Shown one piece after another: positions 10,711 through 22,535 of a stretch of 64,000 nt of DNA. Positions within the stretch are counted from its first letter, which is position 1; the number at the start of each line of letters is the position of its first letter. Under the pieces are notes generated by a model that was not told the DNA's origin, searched no databases, and worked only from the letters and a program-made list of their open reading frames with translations. The stretch is from Zizania palustris (lineage: Eukaryota; Streptophyta; Magnoliopsida; Poales; Poaceae). The position numbers were made by a program, and so were the translations under genes. The DNA lies in assembly GCA_019279435.1 (NCBI GenBank), contig JAAALK010000288.1, positions 78,464,255 through 78,528,254 of the forward strand, read 5' to 3'.

Positions 10711-11935
10711 GATGGACAATCAAAGTAATATCCATCCATCTCAGGTGCCTTATGGGTGATCGACCACGATAGTGGCTTCAGTGTCTTCCATGGGCCGAGC
10801 TCTGCTACAACATGTCCTTCCACTCTTCACTATATACGACACCATTTAGGATGGTTTATGGAAAGGATCCACCTTCATTGTTACCATACAACTTAGAAGC
10901 GCACCTTTAAGTGGTCCATTAGCAGCTTCAGGATCAGGATGAGTTCCTTCTTCAAGTCCGCGAACGCTTGGAGCAGGCCCAACACCACTACAAACACTAG
11001 TACAACCGAAAACATAGAGAGTTGACATTCAACTTCTTCATTGTCCAATTGCTTCATTATAGATCCATGTGAAAGCTTGGGCCAAAGTTTTTTGGCCCAT
11101 TCAAGATTCTAGAACATGTGGGAGAAGTGGCGTACAAACTAGAGCTACCCTCGAGCGCAAAACTACATAATGTCTTCCATGTCGGGTTTCTCAAACCATT
11201 CCATGGCGAACCACCATAGGACCCTAGAGTTCTTCCCCCTATAAGACATGGTCACGCTTTCCTAGAGCCACTGGAAGTCTCACAAAGCAGGATTGCAAGA
11301 GGGTAGTAAGAGGTCCTAGTACACTTGAAGGACCTCCCAGCAGTAGAAGCAACTTGGGTCGCCCTAGATGATTTTCGCACTTCATATCTAGCCTTCCACC
11401 TCGAGGACGAGCTGATTATCCAAGGAGGGGGAGATGTCAGGTGGGGCCTGACCTACTCCAGACACAAGGCAGCAGGAGCCAAGGGCTCGGCCGAATGGAA
11501 CAGCAGGCCCAAGCAGGGCTAATCATATAAGTTTTAGCAGTAGATCAATTTAGTTATTAGTTAGAGAAATAAATCAGTTAGGTGGATCAGTATTATATAA
11601 ACTGAATCCTACAATTAGATGAGTCATGCTGGTAATCTTGGCTATTGCCTAACCAGTTTGATCCTCTGCCTCCTCGCCATGTCACCCACAACGACATTGC
11701 CGTGGTGGAGAGGTCTAGGGCCTTGTCCGTATATTTCTTTCAAATATCAATTGAGAAGTAGAGTGTGTTCGAACCTGAGCAAGTCCTCGATCGGTGACGG
11801 TTGATTTCCATGCTACTTTGTTGGTTCGGCAGCATTGGTGGTGTCCTTTGGAATTTTGCTTCTCCTATCTACAAACAAAGTAACACATTTACTAAAAGTA
11901 TAAGTTATCAATCATGTCAGCTTAAAATAATTGAA

Positions 11936-12070
11936 ATTATAATATAATTCTGATTATTGGATCAGCGGGAAGATGATTGATTCTAATTTTTAGTTTTGTG
12001 ATTGATTATGATTATTACTTAAGCTTGCTATAGTTTTTTCGTTTGTCACATAATTCGACTTTAGCTAAAA
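11936..12070. repeat. Dispersed AT-rich repeat also found in the NIK3-like kinase intron
   Basis: The sequence (TTCTGATTATT...AGATGATTGATTCTAATT...TTTCGTTTGTCACATAATTCG) closely resembles 39040-39180, and a shorter piece recurs at 12420-12475. It is probably a MITE inside an intron of the interrupted gene. Confidence 0.5.
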
Positions 12071-13615
12071 GTTATCAAACTAGGGTGGAGCTAGGAATTT
12101 AGATTAATGGGACAGACATATGAGGTATATATAGTAAAAATTCCAATAATTATATATATCAATCATATTATGAAGTATATATATCTAGCTAACACATATC
12201 ATCAAATTTCAACGAGTTGAATTAATACCTATAATCCAAAAAGTGTATAAAGTAAGAAGCTTTGTAGCTTTTTTACTGAACCCATCATTCAATTCTTGTA
12301 TTTGTTGATCAACTACAACTATAAAAAATATTATCATTGTAGTGATATTAAACTTTGATTAACATTCTAACTAAAGCATGTATCAATACCTATAAAAAAA
12401 CTACCAATGAACATATGGGATTAGCAGGAAGATGATTGATTCTAATTATTAGTTTTGAGGCTAATTATTGATACTTTTAAAGAAAGTCATATTGGTACCT
12501 TTTGTGAAATATTATCACACTACATTAGGTAAGCCTAGCAAAATATTGACTCCTTTCAAATGGAGGAAAATTTAAAGGAATTTTAAAGGATTTAAACTAA
12601 ATCTTATTGTAAATATCCTATGAATACATGAATCAAAATATGAAATTTTATATGTTTGTAGAGAATAGTTTTACCTGTCCAATAGGATGCTTTCCCTTTT
12701 GCTTCCTTCCATTGGAGTCATGCGTTGGTATTGATCTTGATTCAGTAATTTGATTAGCATTCACATTTGCTTCCTTCTTCTTGTTCAGTTCCATAAGTCT
12801 AGGGCTTCTTCGGAGTGGAGGCATGACTGAGAGAATATATTTTGTAAACGTTATAGCAAAACAAAGAAAATATTTGGAAACCTTTCTAAAACTTATAGAC
12901 GGTTATATAAACATTCTTACTGATTATATACATTTATGACAATTATTTGCAAAGAAAATCTAATTATGTTTCTTAGAAATAAACCTTCAAATGTCAAAAG
13001 CAAGTTTCTTCTTTGAACAACTTCGGCATCAGGTAATGATGACATGGTAATATACAGAACAACACCACATATATATTGCTAAAATTCTTGAGATTTCAAG
13101 CATTTTGCAAGCAAAAACTGCTTTTGAATTACTTTCCTATTGCATAAAGTTAACTCGATCATCGTATCTGACTTAGGAGATGATTTAGGATGTGTATAGT
13201 TCTAGAACGAGATGTGATGGAATAAAACTATCCTTATATATTTTCATCTAAAACGGAATGACTGTTTGATTTGAAAGATGAAATAAAAGTTGGCGCAAGC
13301 AAGGCAGCGCAAAGAGAGAAGGAACCATGGGAGAATCTCATGATTAGTGATGATACCTGAGGGAGAGGATGGTGCAGTGGCACGATGGCGAGGCGAAGCG
13401 GTGCGGCGGAAGCTAAGGGCTGGTGTGGAGAGAGGAGGCAACACGATGCATGAAGGTGATGACCTCCCAGATCTAGCACAAGTAAGGCGATGTAGAGAGG
13501 GAAGGTGCCGCGACGAAAGCTACAGATCGGCGATGGCGGCTGAGGAAGAGGTGTGGGTGGGAAGGAGAGGTATGATGTTGGATAGGCGAGGTAGTGCAGA
13601 GAGATACACGTGAAC

Positions 13616-14390
13616 GAGCGAGTATGCTAAAATGGTTGTGTCCAACTATGTTTTGGATGGAGTGGTCCCTTTGGTTGTCCCAACATCAAGATTAATGCTC
13701 TCACGTTAGTGGCACAACTACAAACACTCAAAATATGGCTACCCTCGTCTATCGGTGTCTATCATCAAATTTTACACCAATCATTCCATGGTGATTATGC
13801 GGTGCAAGAAGGCAAGAATCAATAAGGTAGATTTAAAATTTGAAATGATAAACAAAGATCATGCATAGGAAAACATAAATCCCTCGTTGAAGTTTACTGC
13901 GACCCTTTCTCAAACTATTGCTCAATCCTTTAGATGATACTCTTCCAAAAGTAAAATTTCTCGGCTCTTCCCTATGTTATCTCATTGTCAAATTAGATTT
14001 TGGTTATGGAGGATTGGCTACAATGGGATAGATCTAAGAAATTGGTGAGAGTCCAAAATAAGATAGCTTTTGTTAATATCTGTCATATCCAAATATTATT
14101 AGAAGAAACATACGCATTAAATTTGTGACTTTCTTTGCTCCTTTAAAACAGGGATGAGTTGTACAACCCACGCACTCAAGATCTTTTGTGACTATAAATA
14201 TGTAGGCATGTATTTGTAAAATCAAACCATTTTAGAAAATACATTTGTACACATGATAAATATGTATTTATTTAGTTGCTCGTAGTGATAAGGATAACAT
14301 GTCTATTATATGTTTTGGATCCTTTGTGACATGTGGGTGTAATGCTAGTTGGATACATTTGTTAGTGGATTGCTATCTTGCTAGTATGAA
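13616..14390. other. Presumed promoter side of the interrupted gene; otherwise empty
   Basis: This is the sequence upstream of the minus-strand 5' UTR. No confident TATA box or repeat was identified. Confidence 0.35.
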
Positions 14391-15690
14391 CATGTTTCTA
14401 TTGGATTTTATTTTCACGTCGGACTGTCTGAGTTCAAGCTAGACAATTTGAAAATAGGCTTCTATTTTATTTATTTTTCAAGTCAGACTGTCCATATTTT
14501 GACAGGACGATCCGAAAATATATTTCTATTTGGATTTTCTTTGAAGCCGAAAACATTCGGACCTATTCGGATTATCCAAATCAATTTTTTTGAATTTATT
14601 TTGGGAGACAAAATATCTAGATTTTGGCCAAGTTATCCAAAAATTTCTCTATGTCGAATTTTATTTTGTGGCCCAGAGCATCTGGACCTTAGTCGGATGG
14701 TCCAAAAACACCTTTCTAGTTATACTTTTCTGACCTAAAATATTATATTCAAGTCGGACTATCCGAAACATCGGTTCGGTTTCAATATTTTATTTGTCTA
14801 GATCATCTGGTTAAGCTTGGAGTATCTGGATGAACAATGCACAATTTTTGCCCTAATAGCCAGATTTTGGACAAGGGTATAAATACCCTCCCTCTCCATA
14901 ATTAGAGCACGTGATTGGAAACCATAGCAACCCTGCCATATTCTCTCATTCTCACTATTGTTTGATTCTTCATTGGATCTTGAGGGAAGGATCAAGAGCC
15001 CTCCACAAATTCCTTGTGTTCTTGATTGATCTACTCTTTGAGGGTTGTTGTGACGTGTAAATTGTATTCTTCGTGATTTTCTTGAGCACACTTCTTGAAT
15101 CACATCAATGGGTTCATTACTCTCGGAGATTGAGGTCTCCTAGATGGTTAGGCGTCAATCCATGAGCACCCAAGGATTATGGGTGACCGGACAAGTTTGT
15201 ATAAGGCTTCACCTTGGTTTCAAAGAGGTAACATAGTGAAAAAAACATGGCTTATAATTGTGAGTGCTTGGTGGGGATTAGGGTTAAAAGAGACTTGGCC
15301 CTTTGGGGCTTCCTCAAGTCCTCAACGGAGATGTAGCATAGTTGGATTCGAACTTCGGTGAAAAAAACATTGTGTTCTTCATTGCCTTGTTAGTTATATT
15401 TGTTGTTGAACTACCTATCTATTAGCAAGTATAGGCCTCATGGAATTCATGCTATCTAAGTTCATTGGTTAGATCATTTTTCGCTAAAGTTATTATTTCA
15501 GATATGTTGTGCTCGGATCATACGGTCATACCCGGATAATCTGGACCTCAGATGTTTTTTAGTTTCATCTGGATCTCGAAGTACCTGACTAAGTTTGTAT
15601 TGTTCGGGTCCTAGAGGTTTGAACTAACATGTTTTGTTGAGAATTTTAGATTGACTATTCACCCCCTCTAGACAACTTTCACTAGGTCAT
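14390..15690 (+). mobile_element. Solo or truncated LTR of a large grass retrotransposon
   Basis: 14400-14830 holds diverged reiterations of a TCGGACxGTCCGAAA-like motif alternating with CTATTTGGATTTT, a pattern seen in LTRs of some grass gypsy elements. A TATA-like TATAAATACC is at 14878-14887. The segment ends with GACTATTCACCCCCTCTAG near 15660, a common LTR 3' end, but the expected primer site is degraded. Exact ends and a TSD were not found. Confidence 0.5.
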
Positions 15691-16480
15691 TTGTACTCAC
15701 CGCCACGCTGCACGGCACTGCTGTGTTGCTCAGGATCATCGACGATCGGGACTAGTTCATCATGCTTAGGATTATCGTGCACACTATAGTGGAGGGTATT
15801 TTAATCATTTCAAGTGTATTTGTCATTTCAAGTGATAAATACACGGAAATATAAGTTAAAAAGTAGAAAAGAGTATTTGCTAGAGTAGATAGATTAGAGG
15901 ATGTCTATATTATCACTTTTCATCTAGAGTAGGATATATTCTATATTTTATACTAATAGAAGGGTATATAATCAATTTCCTCATTTATATAAGTTATAAC
16001 ACATAGAACACAAATCCATGATCATAGACATTTATAAGGGCCGGTTTCATCCTTCTCTTCTCTTCCCTTCCCTTTCTCTTATGTCTTTCTTTTGTAATCA
16101 TATTTGTATAATATTTCTGCTACCGAGTTAAACCAAAGATACCTTGTACATGGATATTAAGATGCAAATTTCAAGGTATATCAAATTAATAATTGCTATT
16201 AATTTTTATAGATCTAATGACTACAATTAAAAGATATCAATGTCTTATCTCCTATAAGAGGATATACCACTCTACTCTAATGACCACATTTAAAAATTGA
16301 TGTCTTATATGTAATAAGTCATTTTGTTTTTTTAATTAATGATTAAGGTTAATTCTATTTGTTAAGAGGTAAAAATGTATTGTCATCTAACTTTGTAAAA
16401 TGAGTTAATTTTTTTGATATATAAACAATTTTTAAAAACTATAATAACCCTGAAATTCCCTTTCTCACATTACCATTGAG
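15691..16480. other. AT-rich intergenic region, no gene seen
   Basis: Only short AT-rich and pyrimidine-rich tracts (CTTCTCTTCTCTTCCC near 16055) are visible. There is no ORF or exon I would support. Confidence 0.4.
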
Positions 16481-16507
16481 AACGCAGAAACGCGTCCGCG
16501 CGTGTTC

Positions 16508-16513
16508 CACGTG
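16508..16513. promoter_or_regulatory. G-box CACGTG upstream of the Rolling-stone-like gene
   Basis: A perfect CACGTG palindrome lies about 200 bp before the probable 5' UTR exon. G-boxes bind bZIP/bHLH factors; a role here is only inferred from position. Confidence 0.3.
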
Positions 16514-17507
16514 AGAGAGCTGGATGCCTGGATCCAACTGACTCTGCAGCTCACCACGTCTCCAGATTCCAGATCACCCGCCGCCGTGGGGCTCCAGATT
16601 TTAAACTGAGCCGAGGTGTGTGGATTGGATGGCCAGCCATCCTCTCGTGGGCTCGTGGCTGGCTTCTCGGTTTGTTGTTCGCTAGCTTCCTCCAGCCTCC
16701 TCGTGCGACTCCCATGGCTGCCAGTGCCAGAGGCTAGAGAGTGAGGTGGTGGAGGAGGAGGAGCGCGAGACGCTTCAAGTGCCTTCTGGGTGGAGCAGGA
16801 GTCAACTGGCGCCTTGACTCTGAGGATCTCTCGAGCAGATCAGAACCGGAGTACGCACTCGGTGAGTGATTCGTCCGTGTGCCTGTCCCGGCATTTATGA
16901 TCCAAGACGTCGCGTTCTTTTTCTTGTCGAGATGGTTTATCATGGAGGCCTCGACTCGAGGCTGTGAAATGCCCTTTTTTTTTGCGAAATGGTTAACACG
17001 ATCGCGGGGGGCGAAGGAGACGATTCGACCAAGAAACGGCAGGAGAGTGTAACCGGAGAGTTTGGGCGGAGATGGAGAAGAAGAAGAAGAAGAGCGGTGT
17101 TCTCTTGTCGCGTCTGACATCTGTGTGTAGCTGTGTGTGTGAACGGCCTTGACGGGGTTAATTTGCTTCGTCTCCCTCGTCCTGGTCCTCGTCTGCGTGA
17201 GATGTGTGTTTCTTGATGCCCTCTGTATGGTTCGTTTTGTGTGGATAGAACAAAGATTGCATCTTTACCTTCTGCAAGATAGCATCTGATTATCCGATCA
17301 GTATAGGTTTCTTTCTTCTTCTTTTTTTGTTCTTCCCCAACTCCCCTTTTTCTTTCTCTGTTTGGAAATTATAGGAAACGGGGGATTGATTTCTATCTTC
17401 GCCGGCAAGGAGGGGAGAGGAATACTTCTCCTCTTGTCAGGCAAGTATCTAATCATGAATCTGGCTGCAGGACCATCACAGTAGCAGTGTGCCGTCAGGC
17501 GTCAGCC

Positions 17508-20208
17508 ATGGCCGTCGATACCACTGCTCCTGAATACTGGCTCAACTGGAAGTTCCTGCTCTGCGCGATCTGGGTCTACTCTTTCATGGCCTTGGCGTGC
17601 TTCTTGATTTGGAGGTATGAGGGGGCCAGCTCACCGGCTGCCAATGGCGACGGCGGCGGGGACAGTGAGGAAGCGCGGCCACCCCGGCCCGCACCTGGAG
17701 TCCTATATCTTGAAGATTGCTGGAAGCCATGCCTTGAACAGATCCACCCTGGTTGGCTACTGGTGTTTCGCCTCGTGTCTTTCTTCATTTTAGCCTCGGT
17801 GCTTGTTGTTGATGTGGTAGTCGATGGATGGAGTGTCTTCCTATTCTACACTCAGTAAGCCAGACATCATCCTCCTTGAATCTTGATGTTAATTCCTTGC
17901 ATTAATTTCAACAATCGCAATTCAAAGATAACACACCACCCTTTCGCCCGCAAGTGCGCGGTTCTTATTGAGAAAATCGTTTGATTTGGGTTGTTTTGTG
18001 CATTTGACAGGTGGACCTTCTTGCTTGTCACCTTATATTTTGGGGTATGTAGTTTGGTAGTAGAGAATAATTGTGTATTATATTTGTTGTTTACCAGTTC
18101 TTCACCAATCACACCATGTGCTATTGCACTGCTTGCAAAATTGGAACAACTTGTCCACATGGAACAAATTGTATTTAATGCCTATTTCTCGGTACGTACT
18201 AATGGATGCCTTAACAACTTCATTTCTAGATTGGCTCGGTGCTTTCAATCTATGGATGCTATCAGTATTCCTACGAGATCGGTGGGGATAGATCTGGTGC
18301 AGATCATGGTGCATATATCATTGCTCCAACAGGGGAAAGTGCATATGACAATTCAATGAAAAGTCCTTGTGACAGTAAAATGCATGGTGGCAAAGAAATT
18401 GCAGGGTTTTGGGGATACCTGTTCCAGATCATGTTTCATGTAAGTTATCATACACTTGTTATCAATTCACATTTGAACACGAAGTGCATTCACTTGTAAT
18501 TGCTGCACTGTAAATGTATTGTGAGGTTGAGCAAAAAAGAAGCAAATATAATCTTAGGAAGCTCTATTGCTTTATGGATATGTAATTTATCTTATTCTTA
18601 GTCATGCTATTACTTCATGGCATTTTGCTTTCACTACTCTCAACTCATGTATTATTGTTTCCAGACAAATGCAGGTGCTGTGATGATTACGGATCTGGTG
18701 TTTTGGTTTATCCTGTACCCTTTCCTTGCCCACAATCAATATGATATGAATTTTGTGAGCATTCAACTCCCAGATTTTACTGACCATATTCTCTTGGTTA
18801 TTATGCTTGTCAAAAGAAATGAGGAAAAAATCAATTGTACCTGTTTGATGGACAATTTCATAAACAGAGCATAATTTAAGTTACATTATTGTGCCTATTG
18901 TTCCAAAGCTGTTTGCAAGAACACACATGTAAATTTAATAGTAAGGCTCCAATTCTATTGGATCTTTGGACTTTGGCTAGTCTGACTCTAGTCATCCTTG
19001 CTGGATCCTTTCATTTTTGGCGGCTGTGATGCATTATGTATCTTTGCATGGGCTAATATGCATGTTTGTAGGACACATAAAATAGTTAAAAAGGTTGCTT
19101 TTGTTGTTGCATCAGTTATGTGTGTGGTTCTTTTGAAGAAAGCTGTGTCTGTTATCGGTATTATGGCCTGCATTGTTCTTACAAAATGCTTCTGCTTGTA
19201 CATTGCAGTTGCTGATCGGGACACACTCAATAAATGCTGTGTTCATGATTGGTGATACTGCTTTGAATAACCTGGTAATGCCTCACACCAGAACACCGGT
19301 CTTTTTTCTTTGAACTCACCGGAGCACTGATAATCACCATAATCCGATCTTCATATTGACAATTTTATCTGTACCGCAGCGTTTCCCATGGTTTAGAATC
19401 GCATATTTCCTGCTGTGGACAGGCACTTTTGTTAATGTTCAGTGGCTCATTCATGCTAATGTATCGATTTGGTAATATTTTGATTTATCTTTCCTTTTTC
19501 TCTCTTTGCTAATGAAAGTAAGAATTTCATGATCTGTTTGTGGTTCATTTTATTCAGGTGGCCTTACCCATTTCTAGACTTGGCATTTCCTGGAGCACCT
19601 GTATGGTATGATCTACTTGATGAACTAAGCACATTTGTTGGGCTAAGCAACTTTCTTGCATTTGCAGCTACCGCATCAGTAATCCAGTACCATTTTATAG
19701 AATTTATATTCTAGACATTATATGAATGTTTCACTGCAAGATAGGGCTGCTACTCGAAATAATCGTTGGTGTAGATGCACTCGTACATTATTTAATAATG
19801 TCAAGAAGAACCATCTTTCATCTTCGATATTGGGTTTTGTTATTTGGTATATAATTGTATTTTAGGGATACTTTTCTAGCGCAATGATGGGGGATCCATG
19901 AATAAGATTAGAATTGTTGCGTAACAGCGTAATAGAGATATTGGCAAAGCAAGGGTAGTGAATGTTTTTGGTTATTGCATACATTGCACTCAAGTTGTTG
20001 GGTATCCTTGAAACTTGATTATACCGCGCTCACTCGTGTACATTATTTAGTTAGTTTGTAGTCTCTTTTTTGATGAACTTGTGCTCATGGCAGGTATCTG
20101 GTGGTAGCATTGATGCACTTCCCTTGCTATGCTGTATTTGCCCTAGTTCTGAGGCTCAAACAATCTCTGCTGGAAAGATTGTTTCCTCACAGTTACACAT
20201 GCATATAG
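17508..20208 (+). CDS. Rolling-stone-like multi-pass transmembrane protein
   Basis: Eight coding exons join in phase to 1002 nt (333 aa): 17508-17854, 18011-18044, 18230-18439, 18665-18754, 19209-19274, 19380-19471, 19558-19605 and 20094-20208. A 5' UTR exon ends near 16861 (G|GTGAGT), and a second begins at 17471. The start is the ATG at 17508 (MAVDTTAPEYWLNW). The protein matches the plant family related to animal Rolling stone: YWLNWKFLLCAIW, CWKPCLEQIHPGWLLVFR, FYTQWTFLLVTLYFG, GWPYPF-like WPYPFLDLAF and the C-terminal ALMHFPCYAVFAL. About six or seven hydrophobic segments suggest a membrane protein with a hydrophilic loop near residues 125-190. The length is normal for the family. Its biochemical role in plants is not established. 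Confidence 0.88.
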
Positions 20209-20934
20209 TAAACAAGATTACAAGAACATAGTGCTACAGTTTCCTTTCTCCTGCAGCTACTCATCCTGCAAATTCCCTGGAACTGCTGCTGCTCACCCTG
20301 GATTCCTGGGAATCATATTCTTCAGAATCAGATGACATATTTCATATAATTTTTCTTTGAGATCAGCAGCTTCTTTGAGCTAGCTAGCTGCTGTCTCCAG
20401 AGGTTCCCCTTTTGAATGGAGAAATCTGTACAGTCCAGTTTATGGCATTCATCAACACATTGCTGCTTTGATTGAGAGACTTGGCTTATAAAGTCTGGAC
20501 AACCTTTCCAAGATTACATTTTTATTGAAATATATATATAGACATTGCTGATTTTTAAATCTATTTATTAATATTTCATCATTAAATTTATTTATTTAAA
20601 TCATTGAATAATTATCATAAACATCAGCTTCATCTACTTAGTCTATGAAACATTAACGTTGTTAGATTGGTTGTCAAATAAATATTTCCAGGAAAAATGC
20701 TTCTTCATGTGCGGGTAAACCGTAACAGGCTAACAGCCGTCTTCCAAAGCTAAGATACACTATGTAGAAATTAGACAAGAAGTATATTTAGTATGTCAAA
20801 AATTATAATAACTCGTACATTTTGAATGTTAAAAAGATAGCTCAAGCATAATAGTACATTTCTATCAAATTCTACTTTTTATGAATCTAGATCCTACAAC
20901 TATTCTAGGGTGAAGTTGTAATTTTAGGCTTTGA
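20209..20934. other. 3' UTR of the membrane-protein gene and AT-rich spacer
   Basis: The 3' UTR probably extends to about 20520. The remainder is AT-rich with no gene seen. Confidence 0.4.
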
Positions 20935-21078
20935 GAAAATTACTCGCATGTCATTATAATTTTCAAAAATTATTTATATGCCACTGTCAGTGATTGTGGT
21001 GGCCTCCAACTGTCAATGACACACCAATGACATATTGGCAAACCGTAAAAATTGTAATGGCACAGAAAAAATTAACCC
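20935..21078 (-). mobile_element. Dispersed ~140-bp MITE family, copy 1
   Basis: One of five copies in this window. Read on the minus strand it runs from GGGTTAATTTTTTCTGTGCC to ATGCGAGTAATTTTCTC. The others are at 32021, 39373, 44196 and 52307. Confidence 0.7.
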
Positions 21079-21833
21079 AATCTAATTTGATTTCTAAAAA
21101 GATTTCGTAAAGTGGAGTAGAATAGTATCGGAATTGTATATTTAGGCTCCATTCCGTTAAAGTTTAAAGATTAAAGTTTAATCTCTTTTAGCCTTTTATT
21201 AAAAACAGGGTATTATTGTTCAACCGTTTGATTGTAGTTTTTATTGTGTTACGTGCCAATGGGAGAGATTTGTTATTTTGACACTTTAAAAAAGTGGTGT
21301 TTGTATTTTTAACATTCGAATGAAAGCAATTTAAGTGATTCTACGTGTCAGCCTCTAAACAAAATAAAGTGCACATCTTTATAGTATCAAAATAGCAGTT
21401 TTTTGTGCCAATGGTAGAAGTAATGGTAGAAGTGAAGTGAAATTGTTTCATGAAGTGAATTTAATCATGCATAAAAAATAATTTGGTGCACATCTTAATC
21501 TAATAGTCACTTCTCATACTATTTTACTTTTTTCCTACTTATAGACTATCCCTTCTCTCAATAATATGGATCAACAAATAAAAAATAATTATTTTTATTT
21601 CGTATGTAATTTTTATCTTTTAAAAAGGAATTATGGTAATTTGAAACCTACTTATTAAAATTTTTAAAATCTCTAGGCTTACCATAAATTACAAACCTAG
21701 CGCACAATAACTTTACTAGTATAAAACCGTCAATAAAAAACCGGACCGATATAAACCGATTGATAAACCGCGATCACAAAACGGTTCGGTTTCGACCAGA
21801 AAAAACCGGTCCGGAAACCGTCACTGTCTGGCC
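21079..21833. other. AT-rich intergenic region, no gene seen
   Basis: There are short MITE-like fragments (around 21136-21250) and a CCGGTTT-rich patch at 21725-21840. No exon or RNA gene was recognised. Confidence 0.35.
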
Positions 21834-21842
21834 GGTTGCAAG

Positions 21843-22389
21843 TAAAGATGGCAATGTGTACCCGAAACCCGATGGATTTTTACCTATTATGGTATATACG
21901 GGTAAAATTGCTCACCCGTGGGTTTATTAATGGAAAAAAATAGTACCTAACGGGTACGCAGGTATGAGTATGATTTCTTAATATTCATACCCGTTACCCG
22001 ATGAGTACCCATCACCCAATAAGTTATATTTTTGGGAGTTTAAATCATTGTTGCTATTGTTATAGATTAAATCATTAATGTATTATGTTTGAGAGTTTAT
22101 TTATATATGTAATTTTAATCTTATGATTGAACGATTGATTGATCTATTTAGGCGAAACATTGTTTTTGTGGGGATAGATATACAATTGTTATTTGTTAGT
22201 ATATTTTGTGTGTGGTGTTTATTGATGGGTATGGGTATCTGATGAGTATATTTTACCTGCATGGGTATGAGTTTAGGGGAGAAATGATACCCGCATGTAT
22301 ATATGGATTATCCAACTAGAAGATTTTTTTTCTAACGGATATGGATTTGAGAAAAATAGTCAAACCCGATGGTATAGATCCATTGCCAC
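21843..22389. mobile_element. hAT-like non-autonomous element with 9-bp direct flank GGTTGCAAG
   Basis: The direct repeat GGTTGCAAG is at 21834-21842 and 22390-22398. The left end is TAAAGATGGCAATG; the right end is CATTGCCAC, inverted relative to GTGGCAATG. The interior is rich in ACCCG/GGGTA motifs. The ends resemble the TAGGGGTGGCAAC family (see 27506-28306), which suggests the hAT superfamily with an 8-bp TSD plus one chance base. Confidence 0.7.
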
Positions 22390-22535
22390 GGTTGCAAGCT
22401 CTGCCATTGACAAGATAGAGAAAGCCCGCGTCTCATAGCCGCCTGCGAAGACACAGCTCGCAAGAAATCGCCATTTTTCCTCTCCGCGAAGCTCGGTTTC
22501 ACTTGGATTCTCCGCAAGAGAGATCGCAAGTCGAA

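Larger units (their letters stand above)
7757..11799 (+). mobile_element. Complete but decayed Ty3/gypsy LTR retrotransposon, TSD GTTGA
   Basis: A 4043-bp element flanked by GTTGA at 7752-7756 and 11800-11804. The LTRs are 7757-8149 (393 bp, ends TGACA) and 11435-11799 (365 bp, begins TGTCA, ends TGACG). The primer site TTGGTATCAAGAG follows the left LTR, and a purine tract AAGGAGGGGGAGA precedes the right one. In order, the interior shows a gag remnant (8188-8700), reverse transcriptase (about 8870-9300), RNase H (about 9636-10063), integrase (about 10064-10710) and a C-terminal region near 11325, all with stops or frameshifts. The length and the direct gag-to-RT join suggest that most of gag's C-terminus and the protease were deleted. 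Confidence 0.9.
5987..13615 (-). pseudogene. Unrecognised plant gene, coding exon split by a gypsy element
   Basis: This is a minus-strand gene whose exons agree in splice phase. The 5' UTR is about 13615-13356, ending CTCAG|GTATC. Coding exon 1 is 13045-12985 (MSSLPDAEVVQRRNLLLTFE). Exon 2 is 12826-12675 (PPLRRSPRLMELNKKKE...). Exon 3 starts at 11868 (IGEAKFQRTPPMLPNQQ) and runs to 11800, where a gypsy element (7757-11799, TSD GTTGA) cuts it. The same frame resumes at 7751 (IGGSTSMSRQLDC...). A terminal exon near 6550-5987 codes VDFFGHQQPAQYQ and a Ser/Pro/Gln-rich, Ala-run tail ending STMQRRP. The 3' end of exon 3 and its link to the last exon are uncertain, and a TRIM element lies between them. 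No known domain was recognised; the PPLRRSPRL basic motif hints at a nuclear protein. It is probably inactivated in this haplotype. Confidence 0.55.

Noticed and set aside
13234..13613. ORFs on both strands at the 5' end of the interrupted gene
   Set aside because: The minus-strand sequence fits a 5' UTR with a donor at CTCAG|GTATC. The ORFs have no domain and the first coding ATG is at 13045.
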